Positions 1 to 7,987 of a DNA stretch of 64,000 nt are shown here, piece after piece; positions within the stretch are counted from its first letter, which is position 1, and every line of letters starts with the position of its first letter. Both the position numbers and the translations under genes were made by a program. This stretch comes from JADKAV01 sp041393775 (GTDB lineage Bacteria; Actinomycetota; Actinomycetes; S36-B12; UBA10799): NCBI GenBank assembly GCA_041393775.1, contig JAWKJM010000011.1:1-64000 (forward strand). The letters run 5' to 3'. The notes below the pieces were generated by a model. That model searched no databases. It saw only the letters and a program-made list of their open reading frames with translations, and was not told the DNA's origin.

Positions 1-51
1 GCGCCAGCGGAGTTCCCCCCTTTTGGCGGACACCTCGTGTAGGAGGTTGTC

Positions 52-404
52 GTGTCAGGAAACCGGAAGGTGCCGGGGTCGTCGTCGAGGCCCCGGCATA
101 CCACGGACTTCAAGAAGGACGCCGCAGCGACGGTGATCGACGGTGAACGCACGATCACGGACGTGGCCAAGTCACTGGGCCTGGCCGAGCAGACCCTGGG
201 CAACTGGGTGTGCCAGGAACGGATCGACCGCGGCGACAAGGCTGGGCTGACCAGCGACGAACGCGCCGAGCTGGTCCGCAGAAAGCCCGGCTGACCATGG
301 AGCGTGACCTCGTAGAACGAGCGACGGCCTTCTGGGTGAAAGGAGTCGGAACAATGCCCGCTACCAGTGGGCCGTTGCCCGCCAAGGCCAAGGGTTCGGT
401 GTGA
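52..404 (+). pseudogene. IS3 transposase OrfA (frameshifted)
   Basis: The first about 80 codons (GTG start at 52, preceded by a strong AGGAGG) encode a typical IS3/IS911 OrfA helix-turn-helix: the segment with ITDVAKSLGLAEQTLGNWV is the recognition region. The frame closes at 294 straight after RRKPG. The rest of OrfA, recognisable from RLTMERDLVERATAFWVK, continues in another frame up to about 404, so there is a frameshift near 285-295. In living elements OrfA and OrfB are joined by programmed -1 frameshifting at the end of OrfA. The break seen here is in the middle of the leucine-zipper-like part and looks like decay. Confidence 0.8.
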
Positions 405-1320
405 CCGTCGCCTGCGCGGTGGCCGAGATCTCCGCCAGCGCGTGCTACCAGTGGGCCGCATCACAGACGCGGGGCTCTGACGAGAAGGCCCTGGAGGAGG
501 CCTGGTTGGTCGACCGGATCATGGCCATCCGCGAGGGCCGGGAGGCCACCTACGGATCGCCGAGGATCCACGCCGAGCAGGTCGATCTGGGCTGGGTGGT
601 CAACCACAAGTGGGTTGAACGGCTGATGCGTGAGCACGACATTCGTGGGGGTGCACAAGCCGGCCACGGTGCGCACCACAGTCCCGGCCGGCGCCGAGCA
701 CCCGCGAGGTGCCCGACCTGCTCAAGCGCGACTTCTCGGTCGGGGCGCGGGCTGCCGATGGGTCGGGGACATCACCTACATCCTGACCGAAGAAGGCTGG
801 CTGTACCTGTCCAGCGTGCTGGATCTGGGGTCACGGCGGTTCGTCGGCTACGCGATGGCAGAGCATATGCGTACCGACCTGATCACCGACGCGCTGACCA
901 TGGCCGTGGGTCTCCGCGGCGGGCAGGTCGAGCGCACGATCTTCCATAGCGACAGGGGAAATCAATACTGTCCGCCGACTACCCGGTGACACTGGCCTCC
1001 CGCGGCATCCGCCAGTCCGTCGGACGCACCGGGGTGTCCCTGTCAACCGGCCAATCCGCTGAGGTTCCGCATCACAATATGCTGTGGTGCGATTGGCCGG
1101 TTAAGCCTTCGACATGCCCTGATGGAAACGATCATCGGGCTGTACAAGGCCGAGTGCATCCGCACCACGATCTTCCACGACCAGCCGTTCAGAACCATCG
1201 CCGACGTTGAGTACTCCACCGCCGGTTGGGTCGACTGGTACCACGACCGCGGCTGCACAGTAGCCCGGGATACCTCACCCCGATCGAATACGAGCAAGTT
1301 CGCTACGGGGCCCCACCCCA
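401..1320 (+). pseudogene. IS3 transposase OrfB (DDE integrase, multiply broken)
   Basis: Fragments of an OrfB integrase are readable in order. The N-terminal part includes ATYGSPRIHAEQ (about 401-650). The DDE core follows in another frame, with the first Asp in WVGDITYI and the second Asp in FHSDRGNQY (about 760-975). The catalytic Glu region METIIGLYKAE begins at 1122, and the C-terminal LTPIEYEQ lies near 1270-1290. These pieces lie in different frames, with breaks near 640, near 970 and again after 1240. A palindromic insertion lies between the GRTGVS motif and the Glu motif. It is a pseudogene with the family catalytic residues still recognisable. Confidence 0.82.
1041..1107. repeat. 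Palindromic insertion inside the IS3 remnant
   Basis: A palindrome with arms AACCGGCCAATCCGC (1045-1059) and GCGATTGGCCGGTT (1089-1102), plus an inner near-palindrome GCATCACA/TGTGGTGC, interrupts the OrfB coding sequence exactly where IS3 proteins normally read GVSFDNAL-ME. Removing roughly 66 bp restores a readable junction GTGTCC/TTCGACA. It therefore looks like a small mobile or REP-like insertion rather than part of the transposase. I saw no second copy in this window. Confidence 0.5.
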
Positions 1321-1509
1321 GAGCTGCAACCCGTATGAGAGCAGCACAGAACCCTGGGGCGGTTCATGTGTATCAACAATCGAGTGCGATGCGGATCTGC
1401 GCGTTGTAGGAGGTGAATCATGCTGAGGAACTTGAGCATGCATGGGGGGTGTCATTGGATGTGCTGTCATGACGGCAGGGCGTGCCAAACCCCGTGCTGT
1501 ACCAGTCGT

Positions 1510-1890
1510 TCAGGCAGTACCCGGTGTCACATACAGAAGGAACACGCGCCTGCCCTTGGATTTTGTGACCTTGACGGTCCGTACCCTCTTCTTCCTCCTC
1601 ACCTTCGCCTTGCCGGATGACGTATTGACTGGCCTGGCCGATACGCGGTATCTGCCGGAGCCCAAACCGCGTAGAGTGCGCGACTTGCTGATCACGGTGC
1701 GAAATCCGCGCGGACCGGTGACGATGACTCGCGCAGGCACCGAAGTGGGCAGACCAGCGATCCTGATGCGCAGCGACTTACCTGGCTGTCTGGCGGTCGG
1801 ACTGACGATCGTGACGGCGGCAGTGGTCGGTCCCGAGGCGAACAACACCCCGGTCAAGGCGATACCCGCTGCCGCTGTAGTAATTCTCAC
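1510..1890 (-). CDS. Small secreted basic protein, single Ig-like module
   Basis: A 126-residue protein on the minus strand. Residues 1-25 form a signal peptide (Met, Arg, a hydrophobic run, then a small-residue cleavage area around GPTTA-AV). The mature part is a compact beta-rich, strongly basic sequence containing RVIVTGPRGF and GSGRYRVSA, which resembles the short Ig-like or transthyretin-like modules of secreted actinobacterial proteins. The C-terminus is Lys/Arg-rich before FLLYVTPGTA. It lies between the IS3 remnant and the terminator of the giant repeat-protein gene on the same strand. It may be complete or may be the N-terminal remnant of a longer secreted protein. I do not recognise a named family with confidence. 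Confidence 0.55.
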   Translation of the reverse strand: MRITTAAAGIALTGVLFASGPTTAAVTIVSPTARQPGKSLRIRIAGLPTSVPARVIVTGPRGFRTVISKSRTLRGLGSGRYRVSARPVNTSSGKAKVRRKKRVRTVKVTKSKGRRVFLLYVTPGTA

Positions 1891-1965
1891 TCTGGTTCCT
1901 TCCGACGGTTTCCCACCTTCGCTTGCCTTGAATCGGGATCAGCGGTGGTCGCTTCGATGCGCTTG

Positions 1966-2002
1966 TGCTGGTGGCCGCACCTTCTCGGTGCGGCCACCAG
2001 CA
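1966..2002 (-). terminator. Terminator hairpin of the repeat-protein gene
   Basis: A 16-bp perfect inverted repeat (arms 1966-1981 and 1987-2002, core CTGGTGGCCGCACC, 5-nt loop) starts 14 nt beyond the stop codon of the minus-strand repeat-protein gene. There is no clear U tract, which is common for actinobacterial terminator hairpins. A degenerate version of the same sequence lies at 7771-7797, after the relic copy of the gene. Confidence 0.7.
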
Positions 2003-2015
2003 GCGCCAAGGACGC

Positions 2016-5000
2016 CTATCTGAGGATCCAGGATTTGCGCCAGGTGTTGGGCTTGTACCTGTCTTCGTAGCCCTTCTTGGGTTTGGCCCGCACGATCACG
2101 GTCACTTTGACCTTGTCGTAGCCGCGGGTCTTGACCCGGATCTTACCCCTCTTGGTGACTTTGGTGTCACAGAAGGCTTTCTCTCCGGCGGCGTTGCTGG
2201 CCAGTGGCCGGCACAGCACGACCGGTTTGAGCAGTTTGCAGCTGCTCTTCTTGGTCTTGATCTTCTTCACGATCACCCGGTTACCGACCTTCGTCGGTTT
2301 CGGCTTGACCAGGGTCACGGTGATCGGGCAGATCCTCTTGGCCGCGACGGGGCTGACCTGGGTGACGCCGACGATGACGGTGTCGGTGTCGGTGACCGGT
2401 GGGCCGACCGGCGGGGTGCCGGTGACGACCGCGGTGTTCTCGGTGGTCTCGGTCAACTTCGTGCTGCAGGTGAAGATCCACGTTTCGGTGGTCTGCAACT
2501 TGGTGTCGTTGTTGGTGTCACCGGACTGGTAGGTCACCGGAGAGCACTTGTTGTCGCTGACCGATACCTGGTCCAGGGTCACGTCACCGGTGTTGGTCAC
2601 CGTGTAGGTGTAGGTGACGGTGTCACCGGGGCTCACCTGGGTGGCCGAGGCCTTCTTCACCACCTTGATGCCCGGGTTGATCACCTTCACCGTGACGGTG
2701 TCGGTGTCGGTGACCGGCGGGCCGACCGGCGGGGTGCCGGTGACGACCGCGGTGTTCTCGGTGGTCTCGGTCAACTTCGTGCTGCAGGTGAAGATCCACG
2801 TTTCGGTGGTCTGCAACTTGGTGTCGTTGTTGGTGTCACCGGACTGGTAGGTCACCGGAGAGCACTTGTTGTCGCTGACCGCGACCTGGTCCAGGGTCAC
2901 GTCACCGGTGTTGGTCACCGTGTAGGTGTAGGTGACGGTGTCACCGGGGCTCACCTGGGTGGCCGAGGCCTTCTTCACCACCTTGATGCCCGGGTTGATC
3001 ACCTTCACCGTGACGGTGTCGGTGTCGGTGACCGGCGGGCCGACCGGCGGGGTGCCGGTGACGACCGCGGTGTTCTCGGTGGTCTCGGTCAACTTCGTGC
3101 TGCAGGTGAAGATCCACGTTTCGGTGGTCTGCAACTTGGTGTCGTTGTTGGTGTCACCGGACTGGTAGGTCACCGGAGAGCACTTGTTGTCGCTGACCGA
3201 TACCTGGTCCAGGGTCACGTCACCGGTGTTGGTCACCGTGTAGGTGTAGGTGACGGTGTCACCGGGGCTCACCTGGGTGGCCGAGGCCTTCTTCACCACC
3301 TTGATGCCCGGGTTGATCACCTTCACCGTGACGGTGTCGGTGTCGGTGACCGGCGGGCCGACCGGCGGGGTGCCGGTGACGACCGCGGTGTTCTCGGTGG
3401 TCTCGGTCAACTTCGTGCTGCAGGTGAAGATCCACGTTTCGGTGGTCTGCAACTTGGTGTCGTTGTTGGTGTCACCGGACTGGTAGGTCACCGGAGAGCA
3501 CTTGTTGTCGCTGACCGATACCTGGTCCAGGGTCACGTCACCGGGGTTGGTCACCGTGTAGGTGTAGGTGACGGTGTCACCGGAGACAACCTGGTCAGCC
3601 GAGGCCTTCTTCACCACCTTGATCTTCGGGTTGATCACCTTCACGGTGGCGGTGTCGGTGTCGGTCACGTTCGGCCCGGCCGGTGGGGTACCGGTCGCGG
3701 TCGCGGTGTTGGTGGTGTCCTGGTTGACCGGCTGGGTGCAGGAGTAAGTCCAGGACTCACCCGGGTCCAGCTTGTTGTCCCCGTTGTCCGGGGCGGCCTT
3801 GACCGGCCCGCTGATCGGGTCGCAGGTCGGGTCGTCGACCAGGGACACATCGGCCAGCGCCACGTCCCCGGGGTTGGTCACCACGTAGGTGTAGGTGACG
3901 TCCTGCCCGGCCACGATCGTGGTCGGATCGGCGGTCTTGACCACATGGATCGCCGGGGCGATCACGTCCACGGTGGCGGTGTCGGTGTCGGTCACGTTCG
4001 GCCCGGCCGGTGGGGTACCGGTCGCGGTCGCGGTGTTGGTGGTGTCCTGGTTGACCGGCTGGGTGCAGGAGTAAGTCCAGGACTCACCCGGGTCCAGCTT
4101 GTTGTCCCCGTTGTCCGGGGCGGCCTTGACCGGCCCGCTGATCGGGTCGCAGGTCGGGTCGTCGACCAGGGACACATCGGCCAGCGCCACGTCCCCGGGG
4201 TTGGTCACCACGTAGGTGTAGGTGACGTCCTGCCCGGCCACGATCGTGGTCGGATCGGCGGTCTTGACCACATGGATCGCCGGGGCGATCACGTCCACGG
4301 TGGCGGTGTCGGTGTCGGTCACGTTCGGCCCGGCCGGTGGGGTACCGGTCGCGGTCGCGGTGTTGGTGGTGTCCTGGTTGACCGGCTGGGTGCAGGAGTA
4401 AGTCCAGGACTCACCCGGGTCCAGCTTGTTGTCCCCGTTGTCCGGGGCGGCCTTGACCGGCCCGCTGATCGGGTCGCAGGTCGGGTCGTCGACCAGGGAC
4501 ACATCGGCCAGCGCCACGTCCCCGGGGTTGGTCACCACGTAGGTGTAGGTGACGTCCTGCCCGGCCACGATCGTGGTCGGATCGGCGGTCTTGACCACAT
4601 GGATCGCCGGGGCGATCACGTCCACGGTGGCGGTGTCGGTGTCGGTCACGTTCGGCCCGGCCGGTGGGGTACCGGTCGCGGTCGCGGTGTTGGTGGTGTC
4701 CTGGTTGACCGGCTGGGTGCAGGAGTAAGTCCAGGACTCACCCGGGTCCAGCTTGTTGTCCCCGTTGTCCGGGGCGGCCTTGACCGGCCCGCTGATCGGG
4801 TCGCAGGTCGGGTCGTCGACCAGGGACACATCGGCCAGCGCCACGTCCCCGGGGTTGGTCACCACGTAGGTGTAGGTGACGTCCTGCCCGGCCACGATCG
4901 TGGTCGGATCGGCGGTCTTGACCACATGGATCGCCGGGGCGATCACGTCCACGGTGGCGGTGTCGGTGTCGGTCACGTTCGGCCCGGCCGGTGGGGTACC

Positions 5001-7403
5001 GGTCGCGGTCGCGGTGTTGGTGGTGTCCTGGTTGACCGGCTGGGTGCAGGAGTAAGTCCAGGACTCACCCGGGTCCAGCTTGTTGTCCCCGTTGTCCGGG
5101 GCGGCCTTGACCGGCCCGCTGATCGGGTCGCAGGTCGGGTCGTCGACCAGGGACACATCGGCCAGCGCCACGTCCCCGGGGTTGGTCACCACGTAGGTGT
5201 AGGTGACGTCCTGCCCGGCCACGATCGTGGTCGGATCGGCGGTCTTGACCACATGGATCGCCGGGGCGATCACGTCCACGGTGGCGGTGTCGGTGTCGGT
5301 CACGTTCGGCCCGGCCGGTGGGGTACCGGTCGCGGTCGCGGTGTTGGTGGTGTCCTGGTTGACCGGCTGGGTGCAGGAGTAAGTCCAGGACTCACCCGGG
5401 TCCAGCTTGTTGTCCCCGTTGTCCGGGGCGGCCTTGACCGGCCCGCTGATCGGGTCGCAGGTCGGGTCGTCGACCAGGGACACATCGGCCAGCGCCACGT
5501 CCCCGGGGTTGGTCACCACGTAGGTGTAGGTGACGTCCTGCCCGGCCACGATCGTGGTCGGATCGGCGGTCTTGACCACATGGATCGCCGCCAACGCGTT
5601 AGTGATCGTGCAGGTCACCGCATGGTCGGGCATGGTGAACGTGCCGGTGTCGTCCACCGTGACCGGTTCGGTGCCCGCTAGGCACGACACGCTCTGGCTG
5701 TAGGAGCCGTCGTTGTCCGCGCCCAGCACCTCGGAGACCGTCACCTGATCGGCGGACGCGACCGTCGATTCGGCGACATTGGTGTTGTCGACCGACGACC
5801 CTGGGTTACCAGTCGACGTCGACGTGGCGGTCCCACCGGTTCCACCGGCAATCGTCAGGTCCGCGGTGTCACCGTCGACACCGTCGATCCACTCCTTCTT
5901 CAACTGCACCGTATGGGTCGTGCGGGTGTTGGTGTAGGTGCAGGTGACGGGGTATTCGGGCATGGTGAAACTGCCGTCGGTGGTGTCGACCACGGTTTGG
6001 GGGTCGTTTGTCTTCGTGCACAGCAGCGAGTTGGTGTAACTGCCGCTGCCGGTGACCTGCTCGTCGACGGTGATAGTGGATCCCCAGTTGGCGTCGGTGT
6101 TGATCGAGCCGTTGGTCGGGGCGGTGACGTCACCGGTCACCGGTGTGGTCACCCCGCCGGTGATGGTCAGGTCTGCTTGATCGCCGTCCTTGGCGCCGTC
6201 CCAGGTCTTGGCCAGGGTCACGTTGCTGCGCTGGTAGGTATTGGTATAGGTACAGGTGATGGGCACAGCCTCCGCTGAGGTGGCGTCGGGCACGTTGGCC
6301 AGGGTCACAGTGCGCCCGTTATAGGTCACACCGTCGACCGGCGCCCCGGTGCCGTCCACGCACGACAGACCGGTCAACGCCCAGTTAGCCGGGTCCGCGC
6401 CCTCCGTGATCGTCACCGTCTCCACGCCGGCACGGAAGTCCTCCGGCCCGTAACTGGCAGTACCGTTGTTCTGCGCCGGCGGCTGCAGGGTGCCGGGGTC
6501 GGTCTTCCACGGCGAACCGACCAGGTCACTGGTAGAGGTGAACGCGAAATCCGGGATAGTCGGGGTAGTCACATCAGCACCGAAGGCCACCTTCTTCACC
6601 AGCTCGATGCTGCGCTTCTGCGCCAACTTGCCGTACAGACACGCCGTGGTGTCCTCGCCCTCCGTAGTGATGAACTTCGTCTTCACCTCGGCATCCGATG
6701 CCGGGGTCACCGGGCAGGTGCCGTCGGTAGCGTCGGTGAAGCCGCTGGACACCAGCGAGAACGCGTAGTCCACACCATCGACGTTGATAGTCAGTTCACC
6801 GGTGGGAGTGCTCGTGAACTTGAGGATGTCATCGGAGCAGTCGTTCTGCTCCGGGTCGACCTTGCTGGTGCAACTGTTGGGCGTCTCGAACAAGTCGTAC
6901 GGGAACGTGAACGTGGTGCCCTTCAACTTGATGTTCAAGTTACCCAGGAAGTGCGAATCGCCGGACGGCTCTGCAGTGTTGATCGGGTTGTTGTAGTGGA
7001 CCATGGTGCCCAACAGGAACGCCGTACCGGTGTTCGCGCTGGTCGCCCCGGTCGGGGTGATACCGACCGCGCTCTGAATGGACCGGTCCAACGTGTTCGG
7101 GCAACTGTTAACGCCGGGTGCGTGGCCGTGGGCCGCGGCGGCCTGCGTCGGGTTAGTCACCCACAGAGTCTTGTTCGGTGGGCTGGTCGAGTTATCCGGC
7201 GGATCGAACCGGATGCAGTTGAGTGTCGCGGTTCCATTATCGCGCCCGTGGTGGCCGGCCATCTGCGCCTCGACACCGCTGATATCCACCGGCGCCGCCG
7301 CGGCCGGGGCCGCAGTAGCCACGCCCACCGCCACCGCCCCCGCAGTGACCATGCCACCCACCACCGCGGTGGACGTCAACCCGCTAATCAGTTTCCTAAA
7401 CAT
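2016..7403 (-). CDS. Giant secreted repeat protein (DUF11/DUF7507-like adhesin)
   Basis: A 1795-residue exported protein. Residues 1 to about 37 are a classical signal peptide ending in an Ala/Pro-rich AAPAAAAP cleavage area. Residues about 40-395 form a unique N-terminal domain. Two domains resembling the DUF5979 type follow (about 395-605; each begins like LAKTWDGAKDGDQADLTI). Next come six copies of a 109-residue module starting IHVVKTADPTTIVAGQDVTY and four copies of a related 106-residue module starting IKVVKKASATQVSPGDTVTY. Both modules belong to the conserved DUF11-like class of beta-sandwich surface repeats. The last about 115 residues are basic. There is no LPXTG motif or C-terminal membrane helix, so anchoring is unclear. 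The start is ATG at 7403 with GCGGGAGG upstream. The role is probably surface or matrix adhesion (inference). The 1238-residue plus-strand frame opposite it is an artefact of the repeats. Confidence 0.85.
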   Translation of the reverse strand: MFRKLISGLTSTAVVGGMVTAGAVAVGVATAAPAAAAPVDISGVEAQMAGHHGRDNGTATLNCIRFDPPDNSTSPPNKTLWVTNPTQAAAAHGHAPGVNSCPNTLDRSIQSAVGITPTGATSANTGTAFLLGTMVHYNNPINTAEPSGDSHFLGNLNIKLKGTTFTFPYDLFETPNSCTSKVDPEQNDCSDDILKFTSTPTGELTINVDGVDYAFSLVSSGFTDATDGTCPVTPASDAEVKTKFITTEGEDTTACLYGKLAQKRSIELVKKVAFGADVTTPTIPDFAFTSTSDLVGSPWKTDPGTLQPPAQNNGTASYGPEDFRAGVETVTITEGADPANWALTGLSCVDGTGAPVDGVTYNGRTVTLANVPDATSAEAVPITCTYTNTYQRSNVTLAKTWDGAKDGDQADLTITGGVTTPVTGDVTAPTNGSINTDANWGSTITVDEQVTGSGSYTNSLLCTKTNDPQTVVDTTDGSFTMPEYPVTCTYTNTRTTHTVQLKKEWIDGVDGDTADLTIAGGTGGTATSTSTGNPGSSVDNTNVAESTVASADQVTVSEVLGADNDGSYSQSVSCLAGTEPVTVDDTGTFTMPDHAVTCTITNALAAIHVVKTADPTTIVAGQDVTYTYVVTNPGDVALADVSLVDDPTCDPISGPVKAAPDNGDNKLDPGESWTYSCTQPVNQDTTNTATATGTPPAGPNVTDTDTATVDVIAPAIHVVKTADPTTIVAGQDVTYTYVVTNPGDVALADVSLVDDPTCDPISGPVKAAPDNGDNKLDPGESWTYSCTQPVNQDTTNTATATGTPPAGPNVTDTDTATVDVIAPAIHVVKTADPTTIVAGQDVTYTYVVTNPGDVALADVSLVDDPTCDPISGPVKAAPDNGDNKLDPGESWTYSCTQPVNQDTTNTATATGTPPAGPNVTDTDTATVDVIAPAIHVVKTADPTTIVAGQDVTYTYVVTNPGDVALADVSLVDDPTCDPISGPVKAAPDNGDNKLDPGESWTYSCTQPVNQDTTNTATATGTPPAGPNVTDTDTATVDVIAPAIHVVKTADPTTIVAGQDVTYTYVVTNPGDVALADVSLVDDPTCDPISGPVKAAPDNGDNKLDPGESWTYSCTQPVNQDTTNTATATGTPPAGPNVTDTDTATVDVIAPAIHVVKTADPTTIVAGQDVTYTYVVTNPGDVALADVSLVDDPTCDPISGPVKAAPDNGDNKLDPGESWTYSCTQPVNQDTTNTATATGTPPAGPNVTDTDTATVKVINPKIKVVKKASADQVVSGDTVTYTYTVTNPGDVTLDQVSVSDNKCSPVTYQSGDTNNDTKLQTTETWIFTCSTKLTETTENTAVVTGTPPVGPPVTDTDTVTVKVINPGIKVVKKASATQVSPGDTVTYTYTVTNTGDVTLDQVSVSDNKCSPVTYQSGDTNNDTKLQTTETWIFTCSTKLTETTENTAVVTGTPPVGPPVTDTDTVTVKVINPGIKVVKKASATQVSPGDTVTYTYTVTNTGDVTLDQVAVSDNKCSPVTYQSGDTNNDTKLQTTETWIFTCSTKLTETTENTAVVTGTPPVGPPVTDTDTVTVKVINPGIKVVKKASATQVSPGDTVTYTYTVTNTGDVTLDQVSVSDNKCSPVTYQSGDTNNDTKLQTTETWIFTCSTKLTETTENTAVVTGTPPVGPPVTDTDTVIVGVTQVSPVAAKRICPITVTLVKPKPTKVGNRVIVKKIKTKKSSCKLLKPVVLCRPLASNAAGEKAFCDTKVTKRGKIRVKTRGYDKVKVTVIVRAKPKKGYEDRYKPNTWRKSWILR
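2352..3623 (-). repeat. Four tandem 318-bp repeats inside the giant gene
   Basis: Four consecutive 318-bp units encode the 106-residue module. Copies are almost identical: the visible differences are a few bases, such as a Ser/Ala change before SDNKC in one unit and a divergent outermost unit (ASADQVVSGD, NPGD). The spacing is exact. Such identity implies recent expansion or gene conversion. Boundaries are approximate because the phase of the repeat is arbitrary. Confidence 0.9.
3627..5588 (-). repeat. Six tandem 327-bp repeats inside the giant gene
   Basis: Six consecutive 327-bp units encode the 109-residue module. The protein copies are identical over their full length apart from the edges, and the nucleotide sequence also appears identical from unit to unit. 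The true copy number in the organism could differ from six, through either slippage or assembly collapse. Confidence 0.9.
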
Positions 7404-7620
7404 GGTGCTGCCTCCCGCTGTGCCCCCGGCTTCCCACCGGAAACGAATGTGAACGCAAGATCAGAGTCCAGATCGAGGAACGTAAACCACCCACAGCGCA
7501 GATGACGCACGGTGATCACCATCTCCTCCTCGCCGAGCCGATGAGCCAATAACCCATCGACTGTTCGGCCGACCCCAGCATAACGCTGCGTGGCCACAGC
7601 ATATATCCCTCATTCGGGCG
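7404..7620 (-). promoter_or_regulatory. Leader and candidate promoter of the giant gene
   Basis: The non-coding stretch upstream of the giant gene is less GC-rich than its surroundings. On the minus strand it contains TATGCT (7582-7577), a plausible minus-10 box, with a second A/T-rich candidate TATATG about 20 bp further upstream. That would give a leader of about 165 nt ending in GCGGGAGG before the ATG. I looked for known riboswitch consensus sequences in the leader and saw none. The remaining gap, 7620-7760, holds only a short hairpin (CCGCGT/ACGCGG at 7660-7675). Confidence 0.35.
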
Positions 7621-7770
7621 AATTCACGCCAGGCACAATAGACCACGCCATTCCCCAAACCGCGTATCCACGCGGCGTGTCCGCCCGAACACGCACCGCG
7701 ACATCCACGGCAGGTTCACACCCCTGACGTGACGATGACCCTGCGTACGCACCCCCGGACACAGCCCGGA

Positions 7771-7960
7771 GGGCCCCACCTGTGGTGGGTGCGGCCCCCC
7801 GGCTTGCCGTGGCGGGTTCCCTGAGGATCCAGGTGTTGAGCTTGTACCTGTCTTCGTAGCCCTTCTTCGGCTTGGCCCGCACGATCACGGTCACCTTCAC
7901 CTTGTCGTAACCACGGGTCTTCACCCGGATCTTGCCTCGCTTAGTGACTTGTGTGGCAAG
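7771..7960 (-). pseudogene. Relic 3' end of a second copy of the giant gene
   Basis: Read on the minus strand, 7960-7820 encodes VTKRGKIRVKTRGYDKVKV and KPKKGYEDRYK, nearly the same as the last about 45 residues of the giant protein at 2016-2170. It then diverges: 9 bp are missing before WILR and the stop codon is lost, so the frame runs on. A degenerate copy of the gene's terminator follows (arms near 7771-7780 and 7784-7797). Similarity ends at about 7955, directly downstream of the glpD stop. This is the remnant of a tandem paralogue whose body has been deleted. No start or signal peptide remains. Confidence 0.8.
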
Positions 7961-7987
7961 TCCACCCGGATTCCGCGTTCCACAGAC

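Larger units (their letters stand above)
20..1330 (+). mobile_element. Decayed IS3-family insertion sequence
   Basis: This region carries pieces of both transposase reading frames of an IS3-type element (OrfA helix-turn-helix protein and OrfB DDE integrase), spread over all three forward frames. The left part begins near a TTGGCGGACACCT stretch that could be part of the terminal inverted repeat. I could not find a matching right terminus near 1330-1420, so the ends are approximate. At least three frame breaks plus an inserted palindrome at about 1041-1107 show that it can no longer produce a functional transposase. It sits beside the repeat-rich secreted-protein locus. Confidence 0.8.

Noticed and set aside
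2352..5588. Regular repeats suggesting a CRISPR array or satellite
   Set aside because: The units are 318 and 327 bp, in frame, and code for conserved surface-protein modules. There are no short repeats with unique spacers.
1965..5681. A 1238-residue plus-strand open frame full of Gly/Val/Asp/Arg repeats
   Set aside because: It lies antisense to the giant repeat protein and its repeats are only the shadow of the identical 327- and 318-bp units. The minus-strand frame has a signal peptide, known domain types and a terminator.
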